Program-made: the position numbers and the translations under genes
Shown: piece by piece, positions 7,560 through 17,044 of the stretch
How positions within the stretch are numbered: the first letter of the stretch is position 1
Layout: every line of letters starts with the position of its first letter
From: Fennellomyces sp. T-0311
Lineage: Eukaryota > Mucoromycota > Mucoromycetes > Mucorales > Lichtheimiaceae
NCBI GenBank assembly: GCA_025266875.1
Contig: JALLLT010000135.1
Coordinates: 1 to 18,118 of the forward strand
DNA length: 18,118 nucleotides
Direction: 5' to 3'
The notes under the pieces: generated by a model
The model's input: only the letters and a program-made list of their open reading frames with translations
Told to the model about the DNA's origin: nothing
Databases searched by the model: none

Positions 7560-9316
7560 TGTCCATCCCGTAACTGATGTCTGGAATGTCTCCCAGTAAT
7601 CCTGATCAGTTGTTCGAAGTGCACTATAGCACTTTTTCCATTCAGTGACAAACTTTCGCTCCCATCTAGTGGCCTCACGAGAGCGAACGGTGTCCTTCAT
7701 GAATTTATGGCACAAGCTAGGTACATACTTCGCAACGACGACATATACCAGCATGTCCAATCGTGCATTGGGCTGGCAATATAGGTAGTTGCGCTTCAAT
7801 ACCTTCCAATGTGCCTCAATGAACATAGTGGTTTTTCCTGCAGGAATTCTGTCAGGAATCACGCTTCGTGCCTATTGATTCCAGTGACTTCTGGTGTACG
7901 ATTGGCGGTATAGATAGGCCCATGCTTCGATCAATCCGTTTTCACGAGAATAATCGTACATTTCCTTTGTGGCATACTGAAAGATTTCTTCAGATGTACG
8001 TCGTTGCGCTCCTATATAAGTGATATTAGTCGCTTTTTATTTTAAAAAAATAGAGTGATATTAGAGAATGTTAGCAACGAAGAATACATAACACGTAAGG
8101 TGAATATGTCCATACCATCTGGAATCAGCAGATGCATATGATAGTGTGTAGTCACAATTGCAACAATCCTATCGCGATATTGCTGCTGACAGATCACACC
8201 ATTGCCACGGCCTCCGATGGATGGATTGAAGTCATTGCCAATGAAAGGAAATTCTTCCCGCGCGACACTTGGAACATAGCTCGTTGAGAGCGAATGGGAT
8301 CTTCGCTGTGACAGCTTATGATCAATCTGGCGTTGCAAATGCCAAAGGCACAATCATAGATGGCTTCCTTCCAGAATGTCTGTGATAGCGCTAATCTGGG
8401 CTTGGTCCTTATTCAAAAACATGAATGTCGGATTGAAGCCGCGGGCCTTCAGTACGTGAAAGAACCCTTTCAACGTGTCGGTCTTGGTGAGTGGAGGGTG
8501 TCCAGCGAACGAGATATACACAAGGTAGCCGATCAGAAATCCCACACCATTAGCGTTGGCAATGATGCCATAGAGCTCGCATCCAAGGCGGTTTGTTTTG
8601 AAGGTGGAATCAATACAGTACTCTTCCACATGTTCGCATCCAACCAGAGTGTTAAAAAATGGGGTAATGAAACCAAATGCAACAGCGTCAAAATCATGTC
8701 TCCAATACACCTAATTTTATTATAATTGCATAAGACTTTTATACCACTATTCTAGGCCTATTTCTAGCTTGTAAAGCAAAAACAAGGCTTGTCATTAGTA
8801 AGAAACGCTCTTCTACATACCTCATGGAAGCCATTTTCGCAAGGAAACGACTTGATCATCATGCAGCCGATATTGGTCTTGGAAGGACACGCCCCACCAG
8901 TAGTAAACCTGCATACGGGTTATGTCATGAGCTGGGAAACGCGTAACAACGTTGTGATACACGTCCGCAGCATGTAGAGTATTGCTCTCTTCTGTGATGT
9001 AATCAATCACTTCCTGAGGAACAGACTCGCGCAGTGTTTGACGTTCCGAATCAACTTGGATATGCTCGGTGTGCGTCACAGAAAGTTCAACACAGCCAAG
9101 ATCCCTTTTGATAGTGCCTTTTATATGGCCACCACAGTCAAACTTGGGAAGGCGGGCATGTAGATGCTGTCGACGATGTCTAGGCGTTTGGTTCTGGATT
9201 TCATGGGATCGATAGCAGTACGCAGTAAAAGATCTGTTGGTTTGCAACTGAGGAGTTTCAACGTTTTTGAGAACATAACAGTAGTCATCCAATGACATGA
9301 TTTCGTCCATAATTCA

Positions 9317-9736
9317 TTAAATCAATGCATCATCAGTGATACTCTCCATATGTGGTTCAATGCAAATATACTCATAGAACTGGTAGGTCTGTCAATTGAA
9401 AACTTAGCAAATAATATAGCATGAGATAATCATGATGGTACATACGTTGCCATCATCAGCATGGATAGGATAAACATCACCTAACGAGTCTATAAACGTC
9501 ATATAGTCCAAACTAACTGGCTCGTGGTGATGTCTCACACGCCGGCAAGGCAAACAGACCTTAAATGGCCTTTCGCCACCAGCAAACAAAACGCCAGGTC
9601 TGACGTGTCTGCCAGTAGTGCAATAGTACTGATTATTCACACGAAATTCACCAGGTGCAAGTTGCCTAATGAGTAATGCACCTCCGTTTTCATGTGCAAC
9701 GTTGGTATTAGTTGTTGTTGAGTTGTTGTCAGCCAT
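9317..9736 (-). pseudogene. Cys-rich N-terminal exons upstream of the MULE transposase (in the same frame)
   Basis: The ATG at 9736 begins MADNNSTTTNTN. The exon 9736-9446 is followed by a 57-bp intron (GTATGT, GCTAAG branch, ACAG) and then 9388-9317, about 120 residues in all. The protein has YYCTTGRHVRPG and KVCLPCRRVRHHHEP, a possible zinc-binding knot. It ends with TAA TGA at 9319-9314, six bases before the ATG of the DDE-bearing frame and in the same reading frame. It is therefore either the true N-terminus of the transposase separated by decay, or a separate small protein. I favour the first because a downstream ORF without its own promoter is unlikely in a fungus. I do not recognise the domain. 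Confidence 0.55.
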
Positions 9737-9811
9737 TGTTTGGTAGTAATGAGAACAAGAAAAAGCAACTTTTTATCAGGCACGAAAGAAAAAAGTCAAA
9801 AGCCACTTGAA
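9737..9811. promoter_or_regulatory. Leader of the MULE gene next to its right terminal repeat
   Basis: Only 75 bp separate the start codon at 9736 from the right terminal repeat, so promoter elements must lie in or very near that repeat, as is common in MULEs. I see no clear TATA box. Confidence 0.4.
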
Positions 9812-9916
9812 CACCGGGTAATATTTACCCCGATACATAACTCTACCAATTTTTCCCCGGGTAAATTATTTTCCGGAAATGGGATTCGTAAATTTTCAGC
9901 AGCCTCTATGAACACT
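9812..9916 (-). repeat. MULE right terminal inverted repeat
   Basis: Inverted partner of 359-463, about 84 percent identical by hand alignment. Most differences are in the outer 20 bases. The hairpin-forming CCGGGTAA/TTACCCCG (9814-9832) is conserved relative to the left copy. Confidence 0.88.
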
Positions 9917-9924
9917 AATTTGTA
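9917..9924. repeat. Right target site duplication of the MULE
   Basis: AATTTGTA, an exact direct copy of 350-357. On the gene strand it reads TACAAATT within the coding sequence of CACTA-A. Confidence 0.85.
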
Positions 9925-11094
9925 TCATATTTCGTGTTTGGTATCGGATCGATGGCGGATAATTGAGTATGATAATGTGAATGATTGTGAGCTGCTTTCC
10001 TTTCACTGTAAAGCCATCTGTGTATAGTGCCAAAGCAATGTCCAGGTCGCTGTTGAAGCAGCCCTCATTTTGGAGTGTTGTATAAACATCGCCATCAAAG
10101 ATATCCTTGTATGTACCCTTAGCTCGTGTTGGCAACGTTGACCTGTACAGCAAATCGTCCCACGTGGCTTTATGGCGAACAAGCAGTTCGAGTTGACCTG
10201 TCAGAGATAATTGCTCCATCCTTGCATATGGTATCAGATTACTGTCCCTATCCTGCTTTTGTGTGAATCGTGGCCTTTTGCAAACTCCACAACTTGTCAA
10301 GCCATCCGTTCGCTGGTACATTCTGCACCCTTTGCTACAAATATCATATGGAACAGCCTCGACTGGATAATTTTGCTGAAGGAGATTTTTGGAGCGGTGG
10401 TGTGATAAAAGTGGTGAACTGATTCTGGAAACATATCCATTGACGACCTTAATCATTTTGTCATGATACTCTCTTGACACTCTGTGCTCTGCAGACAATT
10501 TGAGCAGCTGCTTGCTTGTGACCTTCGCAGGATCATCATAGCCAAGGTATCCAAGTATATTTGTTTCCCCTGTTTCAGTATTCTGGTGAGAGCTTGTAGC
10601 ATCATCACCGTAATCAAAGTCGCCCAATCCAGGATCATACATGTTAGTGCTGGCGTCTGGAATACAAGTTGCCAATCGCTCATAGCCCAATTTGGAATGC
10701 TGCACATCTCTAAAGAGGTGTAATCAACACTAGAAAATAAACTGCTTGTAAACAACATACTCATTAAGCTCCATAGATTCTTCTGTTGGCTCTATGTTCT
10801 CAGTGCTAACAATTGAATTATGATATATTGGCTTTCAACCCTGAATGAATCATGTTTATCATACCAGTCAAAGGTGCTCGTAGCGGTAATGGTCGGTTCG
10901 ATACTACCTTGCCTTAGCCATTTTCGCACGCGCTTCATCGTCGTCTGCAATTCCTCCTTTTCCTTATCTGCATCTGAAATGCATTGGGCTAGATGCTTCT
11001 TTTGTTTAATATCGCACTTCCTGAAGCTCCTCTGACATTTATAACACTTGAACTTCAAACTTCGAGGTTTTTTCCAGTTGCTAGAAGTTGTCAT
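9917..11094 (-). pseudogene. CACTA-A transposase (Tnp2 type), 5' part interrupted by the MULE
   Basis: Exons 11094-10865, 10805-10761 and 10709-9917 join in phase through introns of 59 and 51 bp (GTATGA...TTAG and GTATGT...TTAG). The protein starts MTTSSNWKKPRSLK, with a C2H2-like finger (FKCYKCQRSF...KKHLAQC). It then has VPYDICSKGCRMY and LTSCGVCKRPRF (a Cys knot typical of Tnp2 proteins), LTGQLELL, and YKDIFDGDVY. Next come SDLDIALALYTDGF, containing a probable catalytic Asp, and LTIIHIIILNYPPSIRY. The frame runs without a lesion to NMIQI, where the MULE begins, and continues at 357-1. The interruption removes the IPGP-containing remainder, so no functional transposase can be made here. 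Confidence 0.85.
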
Positions 11095-11342
11095 GTCGCT
11101 AAACTAATCATGTAAGCAAAATGCACTTTACAAACCTGCTACTATTAAAATGATTGTCACAAAATTTGTTGTGTCCGGTTTTGGCCTTCGTGAGAGCCTC
11201 AGTAAAATAGTAAATCTGTCATCGTTCCTTAGTATTATAACCTAACGCAGTTACCTATCCTGTTCACTCTTCTCATTTCTACCACACGGCACCGAACCCT
11301 TCAACAAAAGAGTAAGATCTACATTTCTTTTAGCGAAAGTCC
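11095..11342. promoter_or_regulatory. Upstream region of the CACTA-A gene, no gene
   Basis: About 250 bp between the CACTA-A start codon and the left end of CACTA-B. A GAGTAAG at 11310-11316 resembles copies of GAGTAA beyond the other end of CACTA-B (17872, 17903 and inverted at 17886). That hints both flanks once belonged to the CACTA-A end region. No clear TATA box is seen. Confidence 0.4.
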
Positions 11343-11345
11343 TTT
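11343..11345. repeat. TTT target duplication, left of CACTA-B
   Basis: TTT precedes CACTG here and follows CAGTG at 17819-17821. A 3-bp duplication is the rule for CACTA elements, though a T-run is weak evidence taken alone. Confidence 0.6.
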
Positions 11346-11395
11346 CACTGGGAAGGGCTAAAAGAATACAGGGGTAAAAAAGTTGCGTATTCTAC
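11346..11395 (+). repeat. CACTA-B left terminal inverted repeat
   Basis: CACTG, then TAAAAGAATAC at 11359-11369 and CGTATTCT at 11386-11393. It is an imperfect inverse of the last 50 bases of the element. Confidence 0.75.
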
Positions 11396-11508
11396 CTGAG
11401 TATCCTTAAGAATACTCATGAAGATACAGTATTCTTGAAAATACTGCATTCTTTTAAGGAGAACTCCACATTCTTAAGAATACAGCACTTTAAAAGCAAT
11501 GTATTCTT
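11362..11508. repeat. Subterminal AAGAATAC repeats of CACTA-B, left side
   Basis: Exact copies of AAGAATAC lie at 11362-11369, 11408-11415 and 11476-11483, with inverted copies (GTATTCTT) at 11429-11436 and 11501-11508. Near copies occur at 11387 and 11447. Some sit back to back as short palindromes such as ATTCTTAAGAAT. They are likely binding sites for an element-encoded protein. Confidence 0.75.
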
Positions 11509-11510
11509 TT

Positions 11511-12425
11511 AGTGAATGGCCAATCGGAGGTTGTGTAGTTTTACTAAAGACGGCATAAATATGACGTTTTGAACCTTAATTTTCGTGTAATGAAACGTTT
11601 CATGTCAGAATGGAAGCTTTCTCAGAAACAAAAATAGATGAAACACTGATTATCGATATCGGAAGGAGTACCCGAAGCAGATGGAACGGTATCGTTTTAT
11701 AGACTTTCGTTTCAGCGACATAATTGGCAGAATAGATGGTGCGATTGTATGCATTTAAAATTTGTGGCATTTTTATTATCAAAAGAAAAGATAGCAGGTT
11801 CAATTTCTATATAGCGATAAGATGTAGCAAGTAGTCCGGGAGCATGGCAGCGAGATCGTGCAATGGAACGGGACAGCAAGAGCAGTAATAATGACCAGCC
11901 TCGATGAACAGTATAGGTGCACCGGTTAGAAAATGATAACTGGTGGTAACTAGAGTGAGAGATGTTAGACGAAAACATGCACAGTAATATTAAAGTAAAG
12001 GTTACCTTACGCTGATGGGCACACTCCAATTGCAGGATCTCTGTTGTCAAATTTCGTGAGCTTCATTGTAATGGAGTTCAGCAATTATGTACCTTTGTAG
12101 ATTGAGTCTATGAGTGGAGCACCGGCAATGGTAAACAAGTGGCTCTGGTAAATTAAAAGCTTAAGAATTTATGCGGTGGCAAGCAGACTTACCGATTAGC
12201 CAGTCTTGTTGTTAGTTTCCAATAAGGCAGCATAGAGAAAAATGGATAGTCTTCAATCAATACCGGTAGGGTTGTAGCAATGAGAGAGTGAGAAGTTGTA
12301 CAAGGTAGCGATGGTAAAGGAAAGTGAAAGAGATGAAAAGAGAGATTTTCTGCTGCATACTGCTTTTTATAGAAGTGAAGGCAGCAGCTACTTGTAAGCT
12401 TTCTTACTGGCCAGCCATTTCAAAG
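11511..12425. other. CACTA-B left internal spacer, about 0.9 kb, no supported gene
   Basis: AT-rich sequence between the subterminal repeats and the promoter of the plus-strand gene. Minus-strand frames at 11600-11803 and 11712-12050 lack motifs and splice support. I see nothing else in it. Confidence 0.5.
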
Positions 12426-12433
12426 TATATAAA
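12426..12433 (+). promoter_or_regulatory. TATA box of the CACTA-B accessory gene
   Basis: TATATAAA stands about 135 bp before the start codon at 12570. It is followed by a pyrimidine-rich stretch. A GTGAGC at about 12510 and ATTAG immediately before the ATG could mark a 5' leader intron, which is unproven. Confidence 0.45.
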
Positions 12434-12569
12434 GTGTTTAAGAGCTTAGAACTTCTGGTCCCTCGTTCTCTTACCTTTTCTGACTTACCTTTCGCTACTT
12501 CGGTTTAACTGTGAGCTGTCATAATATTAGCATTGATATAAAAAGTCATCATACCTATTTCTTCATTAG

Positions 12570-13824
12570 ATGTCTAGCTACAATAACAGCAACAATATCA
12601 ACAGCAACCGCGTGAGCTTCGAGCAAACGCGCGTGGAGCAAATGCTGCGTGCGATGCAGAACATGGAGGAGGAGATGCGGCGCACGCAGGAGGAGATGCG
12701 GCGCATGGCGGATGAAAACCGTGAGCTGCGCGCAAGACAAATGGTGATGGAGGAGCGTATGCGTCAGTACGGTGTTGCTCTTGCTGTGCGACCGGTGGTT
12801 GTAGAATCCGCGGCTGCTGAGCCAGCAATCACGGGGCCATCAACTGCTGGGGAAATCCCTGCGCCTGCGTCTCGCAGATACACAGAGGAACAGGAGTCGA
12901 CCATTCGCGTAAGAAAGATATCGAAGAAAACGGTCAGTAGTACCATATTTACAAAGTGTGTTAGGAACACGTGCATGCGAGGGTGAAACAGCTGGCAACC
13001 CGGACGGAAGATCCATGGCAGTTCGACTTCGATTTGGACTTTCGCCGTGGTGTCAACAGCGCGATTAAGGGGGACGTGGTGGAGTATGTACGTGAGCAGC
13101 CAGACGGCGTCGACGATCCAAAGTACGTAAAGGATGCGCTGCTCACGTACTTCAATTCATTGAAGAGAATTGCGCGGATGTCTCTGGCTCGCCACGAGGG
13201 ACTCCTCCTATACAATCGCAGGCAGAAACGCCTAGTCAAGGTTCGCACTATATAGATACGGAGAAACAGGTGTATTGTGCTAATACAGTATCTGATCGAT
13301 TACAGAAACTGAACGCACGCAAGGCCGCCTATGCTGCCCATAAGGTTTCCGTAGAGGCCATGTACCCTGGCGGGTCGGCACTTCTTGTGCCGGAGTGCAC
13401 TTCGCCAGAGGTGAGTGATCAGGAGAACGGGGCGAAGGTTTTGCGCATCCGTACCCCAGGCTTCCGCAATCGCAATGTACGAGTTTATTTTTTTTGAAAG
13501 TGAGAAGGAAGCTTACATAGGTTGTGGCGTACATAGGCCAAGGAGTTTCTGAAGAAGCTCGACAGCCTTGTGAAGGCGAATCGGAAGCGTCACGCCCGCT
13601 CCGCCGTAGTCAGAAGCAGTGGCAGCAGCAGCAGCACCAACAACAACACTGTTGCTGTGGAGGAAGCAGAAGTGGTGGCTGGTGTCACACAAGACGAGGC
13701 CCGTGCAGGAAGTGGCCGGGGCAGCCAAAGCAGCAAGTGGTTCGTTACCAGGTATGAAGTGGATAACGACCGCGTTTTGGACCCGGCTGTGTTGGAGACC
13801 TTGCCCTCTTGGGCTAAAAATTAA
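12570..13824 (+). CDS. CACTA-B accessory protein, coiled coil and basic, intact
   Basis: Four exons read in phase: 12570-12908, 12965-13240, 13306-13476 and 13537-13824, giving 357 residues without any lesion. The introns are 56 bp (GTAAGA...TTAG), 65 bp (GCTAAT branch, ACAG) and 60 bp (GTACGA...ATAG). Residues about 18-66 are a heptad-like Glu/Arg/Met-rich coiled coil with a duplicated EEMRR unit. Exons 2-3 encode an acidic then basic region with WQFDFDLDFRRGV, DDPKYVKDALLTYF, ARHEGLLLYNRRQKR, MYPGGSALLVPE and RIRTPGFRN. Exon 4 has KEFLKKLDSL, a Ser/Asn-rich linker and an acidic tail. I recognise no catalytic motif or named domain. Its place in the element and its basic, coiled-coil character suggest a partner of the transposase that binds the subterminal AAGAATAC repeats, like TnpA of plant CACTA elements. 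That role is inferred. Coding sequence is richer in GC than the flanks. Confidence 0.78.
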
Positions 13825-13881
13825 AAGTTTCGTTTTTTCCCCTGAACAACCATTGTTTTCGTGTCAAAGCAACATTATTTT
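13825..13881. terminator. Shared 3' end of the two convergent CACTA-B genes
   Basis: Only 57 bp separate the stop codons, so the transcripts probably overlap at their 3' ends. The stretch is T-rich on the plus strand. No clear AATAAA is seen. Confidence 0.35.
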
Positions 13882-16800
13882 TTAAATGGTTATTCTTTTC
13901 GGCAACGGGATTACGACCATCGAGGCCGTCGTAGGATCTGCCTGCGCGCCATGTGGAACCACCACTACCTGGGAATGGATTCTGTGGACCGGGATTATAC
14001 ACGCGTCATTCTCTTCCATGTACTGCCACAGCCATTCTTCAAGGGTCGCTGGTACAAAGCGTTGCTCCTCCTTTGAACTGTACCAACGGACAAACGCAAG
14101 ATGGTGGACCATTGGTATATGGTTGATGATGATTTTGTGCTTGAAGAAGTACATTACGCGGCCAGGATATGCACGACGTACACCACGCCGCAAGTAGATT
14201 ACTTGAATATGTGAGCCGCGCGATGATGAAGCTGCAGCTGATCGGTACGTCTGCCCAAAGATCTCAATCGTTCGAAACTTCTCAACCTTTTCCGTAGCAA
14301 AGTTACGGCCAGTGGTGCCGCTTCGAGGTGCCAAAACCTCGATGCCGTACGTATTGCTGTAGTACTGGCATAAGAGAGCATGGTGGTCTTCACTGAGGCT
14401 TCCCTCAACACCATTGCTCATGGACATGGCGGTGGACGGTGGCAATGGCTCTGCTCCAGTGATGTTGATGGTCAACGTCGGGCTCAACGAATAGCTGAGG
14501 AACGTCTCATAGTCAAAGGTATTTAGGCGGTGGTATTGTCCTTGGGATGTAGATTGACCAGCAATCTGTAACAGCATAGCGTATTGCCGGGCATACTTCT
14601 CGAAACGACCTGCTTGACGCTGGACAAAATCGACCGCACCAGTCTTCTCGATAAATCGCTTCATGAACGTAAGCTCAAAGCAATCCTTCTGGTTCGTGTC
14701 GACATCTTTCATATAACCGTTGTATCTCTCAAAGGAGAAGGCCCACCATCCATAGATTGGCCCATGTAGCTGCAAGACGTCTCGTAGGTGAAGATGGAGA
14801 TGCATATTGGGAGATACGGCAGCGTCACCATAGTACCTCGCGCAGTCTGCCACGAATTCCACCATCTTGTCATGTACTTCTGCAATTTCGGCATCAGTGA
14901 TCCAGGGTTTTGCCAGCATGCGGCAAGCGCGACGAAAAGCAACCAGTGCACATAGTGAGTGCGTCTCAACACACTTTTCAGTACGTATGGCGAGTACACC
15001 AAGGTCCAAACTCTCCAGTCATCGGCGGTCATGAAGCTGAATTTCCGTTGGATCCTGCGTTGAAGGGTTGGCATTCCGGGAGGCACGATGATTCGGTCTG
15101 CTTTGGTTTGCATCTCTGTGAGCACCGATTCCGTCAGATAGCCCTCGGATTTCCATATCGTAACCATCCGCTCGGCGGTGCCAAGGAAAAGGTTATGCAT
15201 AGGGTCGATGACAGTTGCATTTATAGCGTCAAAATAAGGAAGCCGATGGAGCTGCGACCAACGTGTTCCATTTTCGCGCTCAAGGCGTTGTCGCGCACTT
15301 TGGGTTTCTGCTGCCTGTCAAAGCCTCGCTGCCTCGCGATTGTCTGTGTTTGATCGCAATGTCTCCTCAGGAATGTCGACGCCAGCGTAGATCATCTTGT
15401 TGGTCTCGGGATCGGTCACAAACTCGCGGTAGCACTTGTTGCATGCCCGTGTACTTGCATGCGATGTAAAACCGCAGATTTTGCGGCTTGCCGGCATATC
15501 ACAAATAACGTTGAGCAGGGCAGCGTGCACGCGAGTACCTCGGGGCATCTGAGCAGTCGGCATATCATCGATTCCGGTGTACAAGGTAAGTAGATCGGTT
15601 ATCAGTGGCTCCAAATAATTATTGATCTCGTAAGTGCTAGGCTCGCGTGGTCCAGGCATGACACCAACAAGAATCACATTCTCGGTCTTATAGCGCTCGG
15701 CACGCGGTAGATTGTTGACGGTAAGATATATGGCGCCACAAGAATAACCTGAATCGAAAGGTGCAAACCAATCTGCATTGATGGATAGTAGCAAAGAACG
15801 CTCGCGGGCAACAAAGGGCTCTTGGGTATTTTCGGTCTTGATGCTGTGCCACATAGCGCCGTGGTGGATGTCCGAATATACGGTGCCAAAAAACGGGTGC
15901 TGCCTCCATTCCTCAATCTTTTCCTCGAAACCGTTGCGCTTGAACAACTTCTCCAATGTGGACTTGACCGGATAGTAGGCATACTGCTTGAATGGCGTCC
16001 GACGCACGCGAGTCTGACGATTGGAAGATATCTTGAACAATGGGTTTGCGCACACGTCGGCGTTCAATCGAACAGTCTCACAAGTGTCAGGTGCTGTGGA
16101 GGGCAGGTAGATCGCGTGGCATTTTGAGCAAGCAACGTACATAACGATAGGCTCTGTCAGGTCCTGAAATCCGATATAATGACGAATTGTGGATATCGTA
16201 GCAGGAAAGTTGAATGTTGGGATATGCATAAGAGGGATTAACGTCATGACGAAAGTAATCAGTAGGGTCGACGTCCGTTCCGAGAGATGGTGCAGTTGGA
16301 ACAGAGCAAGAAACATGAAGATGAAGAGCAGCGGCTGTGGGATCAAATCGCTCAAAGGAGTGTCAGGTTGTACGTCAGAATTTATATCTATATCAGTTTT
16401 ATATTAACGGTCGCACTCTAGCCTCAGCAGTAAGTTTCTTTACAAACCTTCGTCGTCATTCGTCAAGGAATCAAAGTCCTCCATTGGCTCCTCGATCAGC
16501 GGCTCCCGATCTTCCGTAATTGCGTCATGAAATGACTCTTGCGGCAGAGATTCCTGGCTCAAAGTTCGCAACAAGGGCGCTGGTGTATGCTCCGGTATAG
16601 GTTCTGATGAGTGGTACGATGTATATCCTATTTTTTCATTAGCAAGCTACCTCTGGATGTTACTCTGAAGCATACCGTTGCCACCACCATCGTAGTCATC
16701 AACAGACATTGACTCGTCACCGCTTTGGTCCACGGTTTCCTCGGTATTTGCGGTTGATTGACAAGATTACCATCTGCATATATCTTGGTCAACATAACGC

Positions 16801-16959
16801 ACGGTACCGTATAATTTGGACTTACCAACAGATTCCATCAGCATTGCAGTAACACCCGCTCATAGTGCGCGTTGTACGTTGCTGCTGTTACGGCCATACC
16901 ATTAGGATTATGGCGCGTACATGTCTCGCACAAGCATTGAAACAATTGGTGACTGGCAT
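13882..16959 (-). pseudogene. CACTA-B transposase, Tnp2/Plavaka-like, with stop and frameshift
   Basis: The main exon is 16387-13882. Upstream exons 16627-16448 and 16773-16676 join through 60-bp and 48-bp introns (GTTTGT...ATAG; GTATGC, GCTAATG branch, ATAG). A first exon ending at 16826 has a strong GTAAGT donor and encodes FQCLCETCTRH and TYNAHYERV. The core shows LLSINADWFAPF, CGAIYLTVNNLPRAERY, VILVGVMPGPREP, DMPASRKICGFT and RACNKCYREF. Further on it has VIDPMHNLFLGTA, TADDWRVWT, SPNMHLHLHLRDV and WWAFSFERYNG. This is the usual order of Plavaka/Tnp2 transposases, with the likely catalytic Asp-Asp-Glu in ADWF, IDPMHN and FERYNG. An in-frame TGA lies at 15320-15318 (sense continues QAAETQSARQR). 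A one-base deletion near 14932 shifts HWLLFV into RACRML. The N-terminal part also seems decayed: its first ATG (16959) is out of frame with the Cys motif. Confidence 0.83.
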
Positions 16960-16975
16960 TGGTAAAAGGTAAGTG
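16826..16975 (-). other. Cys-rich N-terminal exon of the CACTA-B transposase (decayed)
   Basis: One frame reads HQLFQCLCETCTRHNPNG and then TAATYNAHYERV, a CxCxxC knot plus an YxxH motif common at the start of these transposases. The ATG at 16959 is one frame off. A TGA (16838-16836) falls near the exon end, and a TAA would be met in the next exon in the required frame. At least one indel is needed to explain this. Confidence 0.5.
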
Positions 16976-17030
16976 TGGTGTGCAAGAAGAAGTGTAGATG
17001 CCCGATCCTTCGATCGCGTTTCTGGCGTGT

Positions 17031-17037
17031 TTTTATA
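17031..17037 (-). promoter_or_regulatory. TATA box of the CACTA-B transposase gene
   Basis: TATAAAA on the minus strand, about 70 bp upstream of the first ATG (16959), inside the right arm of the element. Confidence 0.45.
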
Positions 17038-17044
17038 TTCATCT

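Larger units (their letters stand above)
6796..9310 (-). pseudogene. MULE transposase with DDE core and SWIM zinc finger, multiply disrupted
   Basis: Four exons read in phase: 9310-8821, 8710-8116, 8011-7419 and 7353-6796, with introns of 110, 104 and 65 bp (all GT...AG). Exon 1 opens MDEIMSLDDY. Exon 2 holds the MULE core: CIDSTFKTN with the first Asp, and FLNKDQAQISA. It then carries the family motif LCLWHLQRQI. Exon 3 has a SWIM finger, TCGCRSYL...LLCKH (CxC-x10-CxH, 7559-7512), used by MULE transposases to bind DNA. Exon 4 has a hydrophobic-acidic motif (VIVIDISDDENE) and a Gln/Glu/Arg-rich coiled coil. Lesions are a one-base frameshift near 8838 (ENGFHE is in another frame before the intron), TGA at 8356-8354 just before LCLWH, TAG at 7874-7872 where WNQW would be expected, and TGA at 7005-7003 after which coding sense continues (REITDRRFNTAVDNY, MPTTYGKT) to 6796. 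Confidence 0.85.
359..9916 (-). mobile_element. Mutator-like element (MULE) inserted in CACTA-A, itself carrying nested elements
   Basis: The element is delimited by about 105-bp terminal inverted repeats and an 8-bp direct target duplication, and it splits an otherwise open transposase exon. Inside, on the minus strand, lies a MULE transposase gene with a DDE core, a CLWH motif and a SWIM zinc finger. About 6.1 kb of its 9.56 kb belongs to a nested block (about 553-6658) with a Crypton and a Tc1-like element. Without that block the MULE is near 3.45 kb, a normal size for an autonomous MULE. Its transposase is broken at several points, so this copy cannot move on its own. The exact ends are uncertain by one or two bases because the outermost 11 bases of the two ends match poorly. 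Confidence 0.85.

Noticed and set aside
11600..12050. Minus-strand frames in the CACTA-B left spacer
   Set aside because: No motif, low-complexity composition, and no promoter or splice signals that would support a gene.
12933..12964. A 32-bp first intron in the accessory gene using the GTCAGT donor
   Set aside because: Too short compared with the other introns here (48-110 bp). The GTAAGA donor at 12909 gives a 56-bp intron in the same phase and joins STIR to EHVHAR.
12555..13728. Minus-strand open frames opposite the CACTA-B accessory gene
   Set aside because: Shadows of a GC-rich coding sequence. The plus frame has four exons joined in phase.
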